Assembly: GCF_947495925.1 (NCBI RefSeq)
Contig: NZ_CANMAU010000003.1
Location: 434,001-498,000 of the forward strand
Origin: an uncultured Algibacter sp.
GTDB lineage: Bacteria > Bacteroidota > Bacteroidia > Flavobacteriales > Flavobacteriaceae
Direction: 5' to 3'
Length of the DNA stretch: 64,000 bases
Shown piece after piece: positions 29,734 through 38,601 of this stretch (the stretch's first letter is position 1; every line of letters begins with the position of its first letter). The position numbers were made by a program, and so were the translations under genes. The notes beneath the pieces were generated by a model that made no database searches, had not been told where the DNA came from, and saw only the letters and a list, made by a program, of their open reading frames with translations.

Positions 29734-30468
29734 TTAATTTTTGCTGGCAGATTCTAGTATTTTTTTGTGTTCCTCGCTTAAAAGAACCAATTCTTCTAGC
29801 AGTAATAATTTGTTTTCTTTCGCAACTAGTTCTTTATCTAATTTTTGAGATTCGCAATAGTCGAAAAACAATTGCTGTTGAGATTCTGGAATCTTCAAAT
29901 CACGAACCAATAAGCTTTTGTTAAAGAAGTTATCATTTTTAAATAGAGAATCTAAGCTTTTTGCATTCATTAATTCTATGGATTTCTTTTTAGTCTTGTT
30001 TCCTTTTATAAGCTTGCCAACAAGTCCAGCTAGCCTAATAACGTCTAGTCCGTATTCAGAGGAAGTTCCGTATAGGTGCGGGTTTACTTTAGAATCTTCG
30101 GTAATTGTTTCAGTAATACTTTGCTCTTGTTTTTTTTCATTAAAATCGGCAGGATCTATATTATTTTGTAATAAAATTTCATTGAGCCGATTTATAGTTT
30201 TAACAAGTTCGACAATTAAGGTATTTTCAAAATCGTCTTTGGTAAGCTTTATTATTTTTGGGTTATGGAATGTAGAGTGAAAGGATAGGGTGTCTCCAAC
30301 AGCCGCTGAAATAGTAAAATTACCATTATCATTTGTGTAAGCTATAGTTTTCTGGCTAATATTATATACGTCTATTCCTTTAACTGTAGTTTCACTATCA
30401 TAAACCTTACCTGTAATTTCTTGGGAGAAAATAGTAAAAGGTAAAAGAAAGAATATTATATATTTCAT
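29734..30468 (-). CDS. Secreted carboxypeptidase-regulatory-like domain protein
   Basis: 244 residues with a signal peptide (MKYIIFFLLPFTIFS). Residues about 18-95 form a CarboxypepD_reg-like beta-sandwich (ITGKVYDSETTVKGIDVYN, TNDNGNFTISAAVGDTLSFHS), the domain that also begins TonB-dependent SusC proteins, but no plug or barrel follows. The remaining 150 residues are helical and charged (NRLNEILLQNN, LVGKLIKGNKTKKK, LLLLEELVLLSEEHKKILE). Possibly a periplasmic or outer-membrane-associated factor; no defined function. It is transcribed toward the beta-helix lipoprotein gene. Confidence 0.75.
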   Translation of the reverse strand: MKYIIFFLLPFTIFSQEITGKVYDSETTVKGIDVYNISQKTIAYTNDNGNFTISAAVGDTLSFHSTFHNPKIIKLTKDDFENTLIVELVKTINRLNEILLQNNIDPADFNEKKQEQSITETITEDSKVNPHLYGTSSEYGLDVIRLAGLVGKLIKGNKTKKKSIELMNAKSLDSLFKNDNFFNKSLLVRDLKIPESQQQLFFDYCESQKLDKELVAKENKLLLLEELVLLSEEHKKILESASKN

Positions 30469-30548
30469 TTAGCTTGGTAAGGTTTTTAAAATTAAGGTGT
30501 TTTTTGTTTACTGGAGTAGTATTTATGATACTTTAACAATCCATTAAA

Positions 30549-30584
30549 TAAAAAAACCTGATAAGCTTTTATTCTTATCAGGTT
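30549..30584 (-). terminator. Intrinsic terminator of the galactose operon
   Basis: AACCTGATAAG (30555-30565) and CTTATCAGGTT (30574-30584) make a perfect 11-base stem with an 8-base loop. On the minus strand the stem is followed by a run of T from the A-run at 30549-30556. It lies about 35 bases after galT. Confidence 0.85.
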
Positions 30585-30618
30585 ATATGAATACTACTAT
30601 TTTTTATCTATTTTAGGA

Positions 30619-31641
30619 TTATAATAGATCTCTAAGCATTTTTACTGCTGTTTCAGCCGTAATATCGCGTTGAGGAGAGCCGAACATTTCATAGCCTACC
30701 ATAAACTTTTTAACTGATGCACTTCTTAAAAGAGGTGGGTAGAAGCTCATATGCCAATGCCAGTGTTTGTTTTCTTGACCATCAGTTGGTGCTTGATGTA
30801 TACCACTTGAATATGGAAATGACGTATTGAATAATTTGTCATAAGCCTTCGTTAAAACGGCAATGGCTTCAGCATATTGCAAAGCTTGCTCGTCATTCAT
30901 TTCAAGAATATTGGCTTGTTTAGTTTTCGGTACTATCATGGCTTCAAAAGGCCAAACGGCCCAAAATGGTACTAAAACAACAAAACCATCATTTTCAAAA
31001 ATAATACGTTCTTGTTTTTCTAATTCTTGAGCCAAATAATCACCTAATAGATCACTTTTGTTTTTGTTATAGTAATTTAACTGTTGCGTGTTTTTCTTGT
31101 CTACTTCATTTGGAAGTGTTGATTGACTCCAAATCTGACCATGTGGATGTGGGTTGCTACATCCCATAACAGCGCCTTTATTTTCAAATATCTGCACGTA
31201 ATTTATATTTGGGTTTTCTGCTAGCTCCTTGTATTCTCTTTGCCAAGCAAAAACTACTTTTTGGATTTCTACAGGAGACATGTCTGCTAAACTTTTTGAG
31301 TGATCTGGACTAAAACATATAACCTTGCAAATACCTGTTTCGCTTCGTGCAATTAAGAGACCATCATCCACAGAAAACGTTTTTGAATCGCTTTGTAAGG
31401 CTGCAAAATCGTTTGTAAAAACAAACACATCTTTATAATCTGGGTTAACTTCCCCATTAATTCTAGTATTTCCAGCGCATAAATAACATGACTCATCGTA
31501 AGAAGGGCGTTTTTCGTTGTTTACTGCTTCATTTTGTCCTTGCCATGGTCTTTTTGCTCTATGAGGTGAAACCAATACCCATTCACCAGTAAGAATATTA
31601 AAGCGCTTATGAGAGTAGTCTTGTAAATCTGTATTTTTCAT
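30619..31641 (-). CDS. galT: UDP-glucose:hexose-1-phosphate uridylyltransferase
   Basis: 340 residues, a HIT-superfamily enzyme of the Leloir pathway. It exchanges UMP between UDP-glucose and galactose 1-phosphate. Zn-site cysteines are seen in SCYLCAGNTR (Cys52, Cys55), and the active site is SNPHPHGQIWSQ with nucleophilic His167 in the HPH motif. The C-terminal half has the second HIT-like motif HWHWHMSFYPP. Last gene of gntR-galM-galK-galT; 21 bases separate it from galK. A terminator follows. Confidence 0.97.
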   Translation of the reverse strand: MKNTDLQDYSHKRFNILTGEWVLVSPHRAKRPWQGQNEAVNNEKRPSYDESCYLCAGNTRINGEVNPDYKDVFVFTNDFAALQSDSKTFSVDDGLLIARSETGICKVICFSPDHSKSLADMSPVEIQKVVFAWQREYKELAENPNINYVQIFENKGAVMGCSNPHPHGQIWSQSTLPNEVDKKNTQQLNYYNKNKSDLLGDYLAQELEKQERIIFENDGFVVLVPFWAVWPFEAMIVPKTKQANILEMNDEQALQYAEAIAVLTKAYDKLFNTSFPYSSGIHQAPTDGQENKHWHWHMSFYPPLLRSASVKKFMVGYEMFGSPQRDITAETAVKMLRDLL

Positions 31642-31662
31642 TTCTATTATTATTGAGGTTGG

Positions 31663-32811
31663 TTATTCTACGATATGAGTTCCTTGTGAAAGCTCAATAA
31701 AATATACTGAACAATCTTTATTAAACTTGTTTTTATATGCTTTAGCGGCCACATCAGCAAAGGCCTTAGCTTCAGTTTTCGCAACAAGATTTATTGTACA
31801 ACCACCAAAGCCACCACCCATCATTCTAGCGCCTAAAACGTACTTGTTTTTCTTTGCTTGATCAACAAGAAAATCTAATTCTTCACAACTCACCTTGTAT
31901 TGATTAGATAAACCATTATGAGACTGGTAGATTAGCTTACCCAATGTATCTAAATCATTATCTTCAATAGCTTTTGCTGCTTTGACCGTTCTTGCATTTT
32001 CTTGAATTACGTAAAGTGCTTTTTGATAATTAGCAGGTGTTACTTTATCAATAATGGTCTCCAAATCAGCCTCAGTAGCATCTCTTAAGGCTTTAATACC
32101 TAGTAATTCAGAAATACTTTCACAAGCAGACCGCCTATCGTTATATGCACTATCGGATAAACTATGTTTAACGTTGGTGTTGATAAGCATGAGTTCATGA
32201 TCTTTAAAATTAATTGTATAGGGTTTAGATTTCACAGTTCTACAATCTAAATGCAGTGCGCTATGTTTAATTCCAAACATACTTGCATATTGGTCCATTA
32301 TACCACAATTTACGCCAACATAATTATGCTCTGCTTTCTGAGAAATTAAAATCATTTCTTGTTTTGATAAACCTAAATCGAAAAGTTCGTTTAAACCAAA
32401 AACAACAGAGTTTTCTAGGGCTGCAGACGATGACATGCCAGCACCTCCAGGAATATTACCTTTAAAGATGATGTTAAAATCGCCTACAACTTTATTTCTG
32501 TTTTGAATTTCGGCAACCACACCGAAAACATAATTTTCCCAAGAGCCTTCTTTTGAGGGTTTAAGTTTATCCAATTCAAATTTTATAGTACTATCTAAGT
32601 CTAAAGCAATAGCTGTGGAGTTTCCGGTGTCACTTTTTTGAACAGCTGCCGCAATTCCTTTATCAACAGCTGCAGGGAAAACGAAACCGTCATTATAGTC
32701 GGTGTGTTCTCCAATAATATTTATCCTACCAGGAGAAAATATAAGTAAGGGTTCTGTTTTAAACGTTTCAATGAAAGTTTTTTTTACATCTTGAACTAGT
32801 GTCGTGCTCAT
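31663..32811 (-). CDS. galK: Galactokinase
   Basis: 382 residues, GHMP kinase family. It phosphorylates galactose at C1 in the cytoplasm. The galactose-binding signature GRINIIGEHTDYNDG is near residue 28, the ATP-binding PxxxGLSSSA-type loop reads IPGGAGMSSSAALE, and the third motif is MMGGGFGGCTINLV near the C-terminus. The substrate-binding catalytic Asp is expected in CGIMDQYAS. It lies 21 bases before galT and 12 bases after galM. No galE is in the operon. Confidence 0.97.
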   Translation of the reverse strand: MSTTLVQDVKKTFIETFKTEPLLIFSPGRINIIGEHTDYNDGFVFPAAVDKGIAAAVQKSDTGNSTAIALDLDSTIKFELDKLKPSKEGSWENYVFGVVAEIQNRNKVVGDFNIIFKGNIPGGAGMSSSAALENSVVFGLNELFDLGLSKQEMILISQKAEHNYVGVNCGIMDQYASMFGIKHSALHLDCRTVKSKPYTINFKDHELMLINTNVKHSLSDSAYNDRRSACESISELLGIKALRDATEADLETIIDKVTPANYQKALYVIQENARTVKAAKAIEDNDLDTLGKLIYQSHNGLSNQYKVSCEELDFLVDQAKKNKYVLGARMMGGGFGGCTINLVAKTEAKAFADVAAKAYKNKFNKDCSVYFIELSQGTHIVE

Positions 32812-32823
32812 TTTAATGTTTAT

Positions 32824-33714
32824 TTAGTTGTTTGTTATTTTTAGATCCCAAGTTATTTCGTAGGTGTCGTTCGCATTTAAAACTTGAAGACCGATTTTAT
32901 TATTAAAACTATCAGAAACCCCAGTCGTAGGCTCTATAGCTATGGTGTTTAGTCTTGGTGGGGTATATACTTGTAAAAAGTTGTTTGTGTCTGAAGATTC
33001 AAAGGCCAAGTCATATTGAGGTGTATTAAAAATAACCTTGTTAGAATTTAATATCCAGCAATCATCTAGTTTTTTATCTTCAATATTTATGGACTCAATA
33101 GGTGTAATGTTTTCAATACCGGTGGTAATATTTCTATCACCAAGTCTAATTATTTTATTAGAATCAAGTTTTATAACACTTTCATGCAGATTGTCGCTTA
33201 TAAAATAGGGGTGCCATCCTAAAGTAAAAGGGAAAGCTTTTGTAGATGTGTTCTTTACAAATAGATTTAAGCTTAAACTATCTTTTGTGAAAATATATTT
33301 GACTTGAATATCATAGGTGTAAGGGAATCCATTAGACTCATTTTGTTCACGATATTCTAAGACAATGGTTGCAGAGTCTTCTTTAATAATTTGTTCTAAA
33401 ACATTAAACTCTTTATTATATACTAAGCCATGAAGTGCATTATTTTCTTCTTTTTGGTTGACTTCAAATTGATAATTTTGCCCGTTAAAAGAATAACTTC
33501 CATCCTTTATTCGGTTGGCAAAAGGAAATAGAATGGAGGAGGCATATGTGGTATCATAAGTTAGCGGAGATAAATCCTGAATAATTGCCTTGCCATTTAA
33601 AGTGAGTTCCTGTAAGCTTGCACCAGAACTAAGGTAGATTTTTCCGTAAACCTTACCGTTTGAGTCTTGAATTTCTAAAGTGTTTAAATTCTTGTTATGA
33701 TTAATATTATACAC
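32824..33714 (-). CDS. galM: Aldose 1-epimerase
   Basis: 296 residues, mutarotase fold. It equilibrates alpha and beta anomers so that beta-galactose from hydrolysis becomes substrate for GalK. Features include LFPFANRIKDGSY, NALHGLVYNKEF (catalytic His of the NxLHG motif), LGWHPYF with the second His, and a C-terminal IAIEPTTGVSDSFNN with the catalytic Glu in EPTTG. No signal peptide is seen, so it acts in the cytoplasm. It starts 18 bases after the gntR stop and is followed by galK, in operon. Confidence 0.93.
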   Translation of the reverse strand: MYNINHNKNLNTLEIQDSNGKVYGKIYLSSGASLQELTLNGKAIIQDLSPLTYDTTYASSILFPFANRIKDGSYSFNGQNYQFEVNQKEENNALHGLVYNKEFNVLEQIIKEDSATIVLEYREQNESNGFPYTYDIQVKYIFTKDSLSLNLFVKNTSTKAFPFTLGWHPYFISDNLHESVIKLDSNKIIRLGDRNITTGIENITPIESINIEDKKLDDCWILNSNKVIFNTPQYDLAFESSDTNNFLQVYTPPRLNTIAIEPTTGVSDSFNNKIGLQVLNANDTYEITWDLKITNN

Positions 33715-33732
33715 GTAAATACATTTTTTTAA

Positions 33733-34728
33733 TTATAAAGAGTTCCTGATTATTAGTTTGTTAGGATTTTCAACTTTGAGTTTTTCTTTATTTAAAATCA
33801 TTTTAGCCAATCGCTGTCCCATCTTATTAAAATCTGTAGAAATTGTAGTTATTCCACCTTCTACAATTTCCTTAAGCAATGTATCATTATATGATATCAC
33901 ACCTATGTCTTTTGCTAATGTAAACTGTTGATTTTTTAATCGTTTTATAATTCTTAAAAGACTTTTATCATCTGGAGTAATATAAAGTTCTCCTTTTTCA
34001 AGGGACTTATCTTTTAATGAAGGTAAAATCTCAAAAGATAAATTATGTTGGTTACAAAAGTTTACAAAGCCTTCTCGCATGGCTCTAGGTTGTTTCTCTT
34101 CAGAAAAGACTAGGATAAGTTTATTGTACTTTTTAATAAGGTACAAAACTTTATTTAAGTTATCAAAAATGGCTTTCTCAAAATTTTGATAAATAGCTGG
34201 GTAATCCTGCAAATCATGATGTAGTTGATCTAATATGTAAACTTTATCACTCGGAAGAGTTCCTATAACACGACCTGTATTCGTTAAATTGGCAGGCATG
34301 ATAATGTAACTATTGTAATCACCAGTGTTTTCATGTATCAATTTACCGAAACTGTGTTCATTAAAATGATGAAAATAAATATCTACTTGTATATTGTCTC
34401 CTAGGTGTTCTAAAAAGGAGTTATATAAATCTTCTTTAAAGGAATTTAATTCGTCAAATAATAAAAATATTTTCTGCTGAACTTCAATAGCTTCACTTGC
34501 AACATAGTAGCCTTTACCAACAACAGATTTTATAATACCGCGGTTTTTGAGCTCATTAAATGCCATAAGCACGGTGTCTCGAGAAAGCTTAAAATTATCT
34601 TTTACGTTATTAATTGAAGGTATTTGATCCCCCTTTTTTATAGTACCAGATTTTATAGCTTCTTCGATAGAACTTATTATCTGCTTGTATTTAGGAATTC
34701 CTATTTTATTTTTTACTTCAATCATCAT
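33733..34728 (-). CDS. GntR-family regulator with LacI-like sugar-binding domain
   Basis: 331 residues from the ATG at 34728 (MMIEVKNKIG; the next ATG is one codon later); a start at 34743 is in frame but adds no family sequence. The N-terminal 75 residues are a GntR winged helix (YKQIISSIEEAIKSGTIKKG, NNVKDNFKLSRDTVLMAFNEL). The remaining 250 form a periplasmic-binding-protein-like LacI/RbsR effector domain (YNSYIIMPANLTNTG, AREGFVNFC, DIGVISYNDTLLKEI). This AraR-like design fits a sugar-responsive repressor. As first gene of galMKT and divergent from a sugar symporter, it likely governs both, galactose or a derivative being the ligand. The operator was not identified. Confidence 0.9.
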   Translation of the reverse strand: MMIEVKNKIGIPKYKQIISSIEEAIKSGTIKKGDQIPSINNVKDNFKLSRDTVLMAFNELKNRGIIKSVVGKGYYVASEAIEVQQKIFLLFDELNSFKEDLYNSFLEHLGDNIQVDIYFHHFNEHSFGKLIHENTGDYNSYIIMPANLTNTGRVIGTLPSDKVYILDQLHHDLQDYPAIYQNFEKAIFDNLNKVLYLIKKYNKLILVFSEEKQPRAMREGFVNFCNQHNLSFEILPSLKDKSLEKGELYITPDDKSLLRIIKRLKNQQFTLAKDIGVISYNDTLLKEIVEGGITTISTDFNKMGQRLAKMILNKEKLKVENPNKLIIRNSL

Positions 34729-34930
34729 TATGAGACTAAACATTCCGGTTTAAAACAAATGTGTTATTATACGCAACAAATGTATCAAATTTTTATCAAA
34801 AAACCAACCAGACCCTACTAGTTTGCTTTTTATTCATTAAATCATACATTTTATGGGTTTCAGAGCTACATTTTTAAAATATAAATATCTATATTTGGTT
34901 CATTAATACTAACTAAACTAAAAATTTATT
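34729..34930. promoter_or_regulatory. Divergent control region of the galactose locus
   Basis: A spacer of about 200 bases between gntR (minus) and the symporter (plus). For the minus direction TTG at 34805-34807 and TACATTTG (plus positions 34777-34784 as CAAATGTA) have 20-base spacing, a good match to a flavobacterial promoter. For the plus direction TATATTTG at 34890-34897 is a perfect -7 element about 33 bases before the symporter ATG, although its -33 box is unclear. A direct repeat ACAAATGT is present at 34755 and 34776. Operators of the GntR regulator are expected here but no convincing palindrome was found. Confidence 0.5.
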
Positions 34931-36574
34931 ATGACAGCAGGATTTGAAATGTGGGACTATATAGTCTTTATTGCTTACGCTATTTTGATTTTGGGCGTGG
35001 GATTGTGGGTGTCTAGAGATAAGGAAGGACATCAAAAAAATGCTGAGGATTATTTCTTGGCGAGTAAATCTTTGCCCTGGTGGGCCATTGGTACGTCTTT
35101 AATTGCAGCTAATATTTCAGCTGAACAATTTATAGGGATGTCAGGCTCAGGATTTGCATTGGGGATTGCTATTGCTTCTTATGAATGGATGGCGGCCTTA
35201 ACCTTAATTATTGTCGGTAAATATTTCTTACCTATTTTTATTGAAAAAGGACTATATACCATTCCTGAGTTTGTTGAAAAACGTTTTTCTACAAATCTAA
35301 AAACCATATTAGCCGTCTTTTGGTTAGCGCTCTATATTTTTGTTAACCTTGCTTCGGTTTTATATTTGGGAGGTTTAGCGATTGAAACCATCATGGGTGT
35401 TGATATGATGTACGCTATTGTTGGTTTAGCTCTTTTTGCTGCTGCTTATTCATTATACGGTGGTTTATCAGCAGTTGCATGGACAGATGTTATTCAAGTT
35501 GTGTTTTTGGTTCTAGGTGGTTTAGTGACTACCTATTTGGCTTTAAATACGGTCTCTGGAGGTGAAGGTGTGTTAGCCGGATTTTCAAAAGTCTTAGAAG
35601 CTGCCCCTGAGAAATTCCATATGATTCTGGAGGAAACAAATGATAACTATGTTAATTTACCTGGTATTTGGGTATTAGTTGGTGGACTTTGGGTTGCTAA
35701 TTTGTATTACTGGGGTTTCAATCAATATATTATTCAAAGAACTTTGGCTGCTAAGTCATTAAAAGAATCTCAAAAAGGCATATTATTAGCTGCATTTTTG
35801 AAACTAGTCATTCCTTTGATTGTTGTGGTTCCTGGAATAGCTGCTTACGTAATGGTAAACGACCCTTCAATAATGGCAAACCTTGGTGAGGTGGGAATGT
35901 TGAATATGCCATCGACGGATCAGGCAGATAAAGCTTATCCGTGGCTGTTACAGTTTTTACCTGTAGGACTTAAAGGTGTTGCTTTTGCGGCTTTGGCTGC
36001 CGCTATTGTATCTTCATTAGCATCAATGCTTAATTCTACATCAACCATTTTTACAATGGATATTTATAAGCAGTATATAAATAAAAACGCTACAGATAAG
36101 CAAACGGTAAACACAGGTAGAATTTCTGCTTTTGTTGCCTTAGTTATAGCATGTATTATGGCTCCATTGTTAGGAGGTATTGATCAGGCATTTCAGTTTA
36201 TTCAAGAATATACAGGAATTGTGAGTCCTGGTATCTTGGCTGTTTTCCTTTTAGGTTTATTTTGGAAGAAAACAACAAACAATGCGGCTATTTGGGGTGC
36301 AGTTTTATCTATTCCAATTGCGTTGGCATTAAAGTTTTTGCCATTATATGTAGATGCTTTTGCCTTCTTAGAACCATGGATGCATCAAATGGGAATAGCT
36401 ACTTTATTATCGATGCTTGTAATTATTATTATGAGTAATTTACAAAATAAGGGAGCAGACGATCCAAAAGGTATTGATTTAAGCTCTGATTTGTTTAAAA
36501 CAACACCATTGTTTAATATTGGTTCGTTTATAGTCTGTATTATACTTGCAGTGCTATATGCTTTATTCTGGTAG
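34931..36574 (+). CDS. Sodium/sugar symporter of the SSS family
   Basis: 547 residues with about 14 hydrophobic helices, as in SGLT/vSGLT. Characteristic segments are DYFLASKSLPWWAIGTSLIA with AANISAEQFIGMSGSG (SSS signature region), VFWLALYIFVNLASVLYLGG, GLSAVAWTDVIQV, and a long C-terminal helical tail. vSGLT-type galactose transporters share the YGGLSAVAWTDV stretch. It should import galactose or glucose with Na+ across the inner membrane. Divergent from gntR-galMKT, it completes the local pathway. A terminator follows 20 bases after the stop. Confidence 0.93.
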   Translation: MTAGFEMWDYIVFIAYAILILGVGLWVSRDKEGHQKNAEDYFLASKSLPWWAIGTSLIAANISAEQFIGMSGSGFALGIAIASYEWMAALTLIIVGKYFLPIFIEKGLYTIPEFVEKRFSTNLKTILAVFWLALYIFVNLASVLYLGGLAIETIMGVDMMYAIVGLALFAAAYSLYGGLSAVAWTDVIQVVFLVLGGLVTTYLALNTVSGGEGVLAGFSKVLEAAPEKFHMILEETNDNYVNLPGIWVLVGGLWVANLYYWGFNQYIIQRTLAAKSLKESQKGILLAAFLKLVIPLIVVVPGIAAYVMVNDPSIMANLGEVGMLNMPSTDQADKAYPWLLQFLPVGLKGVAFAALAAAIVSSLASMLNSTSTIFTMDIYKQYINKNATDKQTVNTGRISAFVALVIACIMAPLLGGIDQAFQFIQEYTGIVSPGILAVFLLGLFWKKTTNNAAIWGAVLSIPIALALKFLPLYVDAFAFLEPWMHQMGIATLLSMLVIIIMSNLQNKGADDPKGIDLSSDLFKTTPLFNIGSFIVCIILAVLYALFW

Positions 36575-36593
36575 AATATAAATTTATAAGACT

Positions 36594-36625
36594 AAAAAGC
36601 GTCATAATTATATGACGTTTTTTTT
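36594..36625 (+). terminator. Intrinsic terminator of the sugar symporter
   Basis: CGTCATA and TATGACG pair around the tetraloop ATTA (stem extended by a G-T pair and A/T pairs), with a run of eight T immediately after. It begins about 20 bases after the symporter stop. Confidence 0.85.
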
Positions 36626-36715
36626 AGTTTAAAGCTTTTTAGTTTTGGCTAACTTATTATAAGTGTTTGGATTATTAATCATCAAAAAATATTGGCAAAA
36701 TTTATAAACATTTCT

Positions 36716-36747
36716 TTTGGTTAGATATATAGTTAATTTTATATTTG
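36716..36747 (+). promoter_or_regulatory. Promoter of tRNA-Arg
   Basis: TTTG at 36716-36719 and TATATTTG at 36740-36747 have 20 bases between them and match the Bacteroidota -33 (TTTG) and -7 (TAnnTTTG) elements perfectly. The tRNA starts 31 bases further on. Confidence 0.65.
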
Positions 36748-36778
36748 CACACCAGAAAACAAAAAATGTTTTCTTTTA

Positions 36779-36852
36779 GGGCTCTTAGCTCAGCTGGATA
36801 GAGCACCTCCCTTCTAAGGAGGCGGTCGAAGGTTCGAATCCTTCAGGGCTCA
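36779..36852 (+). tRNA. tRNA-Arg, anticodon UCU
   Basis: All cloverleaf arms form: acceptor GGGCTCT with AGGGCTC (two G-T wobbles), D-stem GCTC/GAGC, anticodon stem CCTCC/GGAGG with loop CTTCTAA giving anticodon TCT, variable loop CGGTC, and T-arm GAAGG-TTCGAAT-CCTTC. It is 74 bases with discriminator A; CCA is not encoded. It reads AGA codons, which are among the main Arg codons in this AT-rich genome. Confidence 0.96.
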
Positions 36853-36854
36853 CG

Positions 36855-36886
36855 AAAAGCTTCACTAGAAATAGTGAGGCTTTTTT
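36855..36886 (+). terminator. Intrinsic terminator of tRNA-Arg
   Basis: AAAAGCTTCACTA (36855-36867) pairs with TAGTGAGGCTTTT (36872-36884, one G-T pair) around GAAA, followed by T-run. It starts two bases after the tRNA end. Confidence 0.85.
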
Positions 36887-36944
36887 GTTTTTGTAGGCGA
36901 TAGAAATTATCAAAAATTTCGAAATCTTTATTAGTTTTGACTTT

Positions 36945-37403
36945 ATGAATGATAACTTTATTAATGAGTTTTTTGGAATAGGAATTCAAAATGGTAAAAC
37001 CCCTGAGAATTTGGGAGTACTATGGCGTAGTGCTCAGAATATGGGTGCTAGTTTTATATTTACAATTGGTAACAGATATGCCAAACAGGCTTGTGACACA
37101 CATAACGCTGTAAAATCACTTCCGTATTTTCATTATGAAACCTTTGAAGATTTTCACAATAACTTACCAAAAGGGGCTCGTATTGTTGGTGTTGAACTTG
37201 ATGATGAAGCCGAAGATTTAGAAGCGTTTCATCATCCAAGACGATGCGTATATTTGCTAGGAGCCGAAGATCATGGCTTATCTAAACAAGCTATTTCTAA
37301 GTCCCATTTTTTAATTAAGTTCAAGTCTGAGTTTAGTTTAAATGTATCCGTAGCGGGTAGTATTATTATGTATGATAGAGGGCGCAATAAACCAAGATCA
37401 TAG
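36945..37403 (+). CDS. SpoU/TrmH-type RNA 2'-O-methyltransferase
   Basis: 152 residues, a short SPOUT-fold methyltransferase without an extra RNA-binding domain. Motif 1 appears as GKTPENLGVLWRSAQNMGA (usual N-x-G-x-x-x-R), motif 2 as VYLLGAEDHGLSKQAI, motif 3 as SLNVSVAGSIIMYDR. Likely methylates a ribose in tRNA or rRNA; the exact site is unknown. It is preceded by the tRNA-Arg gene, and converges with the THUMP-like methyltransferase with 7 bases between stops. Confidence 0.9.
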   Translation: MNDNFINEFFGIGIQNGKTPENLGVLWRSAQNMGASFIFTIGNRYAKQACDTHNAVKSLPYFHYETFEDFHNNLPKGARIVGVELDDEAEDLEAFHHPRRCVYLLGAEDHGLSKQAISKSHFLIKFKSEFSLNVSVAGSIIMYDRGRNKPRS

Positions 37404-37410
37404 TTCCTTT

Positions 37411-38595
37411 TTAAGCTGGTTTAGCTAGAATTACAATTTTTTCATTGTTCATATTGGTTGTAAAAAAAAGGTAGTCTGTACCACCGTCTTTAATTTTGAA
37501 TTTTTTTCGAATATCTTCTACGCGCTCTGGAAAGTTTCGAATCGTTATATTGGCTTTTTTAATGTTTAGTGCACGTACTGTCTTTTTATTATAATTAATA
37601 ATTTTTTCAATTTTAAATCGCCTTCCGGGAAATTCAACGAGTTTATTATTGGTATATAGATGGGTGTGCTTATGTAACTTATTAAGTTTTAATTGTAAGG
37701 CAACATCACTAAAAGCACCAGATTTTAATATAGCAGCATTTGGTTCGTATAAAAAGTCAAGAGGTAACTGATAATTGCAGTCGCTATATAAATTAGATGA
37801 TTTGACTAAACTTGTTGAAAAAGTTTCTACCTTATCTTTTTTGATATTTAAAGTTTCAACACTTAGTTCTCCGGTATAATTTTTTTCTAAAACCCAAAGC
37901 AATTCTTTTACTTCATTATTTAAGGCAACGATATGAACTGTTTTTACTGTAGATAATTCGTTTATTCCAACTGATAAATCTAACAGCGGGGAAGTTTTTA
38001 TAAGGATGTTTTTTGTGTGCTCAAAGAGCAAATCAAGATGTTTTGGGACATTTGGCAGGCAGTCATTAAGAAAGAACACTTTGCCTTTAGAATCATGACG
38101 TCTAGATGGGTCCAGATAAATCCAGTCATAGGTTTTGTTAGATTTTGATAAATAAACTATACCGTCATCGCAAAATGTTTCTATGTTATTGATTATTAGT
38201 TGCTTGTAATTGTAATGTACAATGCTTGAAAGAGATTTATTAATTTCACAATGTGTAACAGTTTTAAAGACTTTTGAGAAATAAAAACAATCTACTCCAA
38301 AACCACCTGTTAAGTCGATTATGGAGCTTCCATGTATTAAGCTGCTTTTATATTTTGCTGTAGTTTCGGAAGAAGTTTGTTCAATATTTAACTTGTTTGG
38401 GTAATAAATGTTTGCCGTATTAAACCAGGTCGGAAGTTTTTTTTCACACCTTTTTTTAGCATCAATCTGCTCAATAATGTCTTTCGTTTCAACAGTATTG
38501 AAAGGAGTTCCTTTAAAAAGCAGTTTAGTAAGGTCAGACTTTAGATGGTTGTCAATGAACTCCTGAATATTGGTATTTAATATAGTAGGGTTCAA
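37411..38595 (-). CDS. Class I SAM-dependent methyltransferase with THUMP-like C-terminal domain
   Basis: 394 residues. The N-terminal region (about 1-85) is helical; a Rossmann methyltransferase core spans about 85-235 with the SAM-binding motif SIIDLTGGFGVDCFYFSK (motif I), VTHCEINKSL (motif II acidic end) and WIYLDPSRRHDSKGKVF (motif IV, DPSRR). The C-terminus has the THUMP-like/ferredoxin-like domains that mark this Bacteroidota family (related to PG_1098). Probable substrate is an RNA. It is 6 bases downstream of the PerM-like gene. Confidence 0.88.
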   Translation of the reverse strand: MNPTILNTNIQEFIDNHLKSDLTKLLFKGTPFNTVETKDIIEQIDAKKRCEKKLPTWFNTANIYYPNKLNIEQTSSETTAKYKSSLIHGSSIIDLTGGFGVDCFYFSKVFKTVTHCEINKSLSSIVHYNYKQLIINNIETFCDDGIVYLSKSNKTYDWIYLDPSRRHDSKGKVFFLNDCLPNVPKHLDLLFEHTKNILIKTSPLLDLSVGINELSTVKTVHIVALNNEVKELLWVLEKNYTGELSVETLNIKKDKVETFSTSLVKSSNLYSDCNYQLPLDFLYEPNAAILKSGAFSDVALQLKLNKLHKHTHLYTNNKLVEFPGRRFKIEKIINYNKKTVRALNIKKANITIRNFPERVEDIRKKFKIKDGGTDYLFFTTNMNNEKIVILAKPA

Positions 38596-38601
38596 GGTGT
38601 A

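Noticed and set aside
34884-34922. A possible GntR operator TTGGTT...AACTAA before the symporter
   Set aside because: Only 5 of 6 arm bases match and the spacing is not typical; too weak to call.
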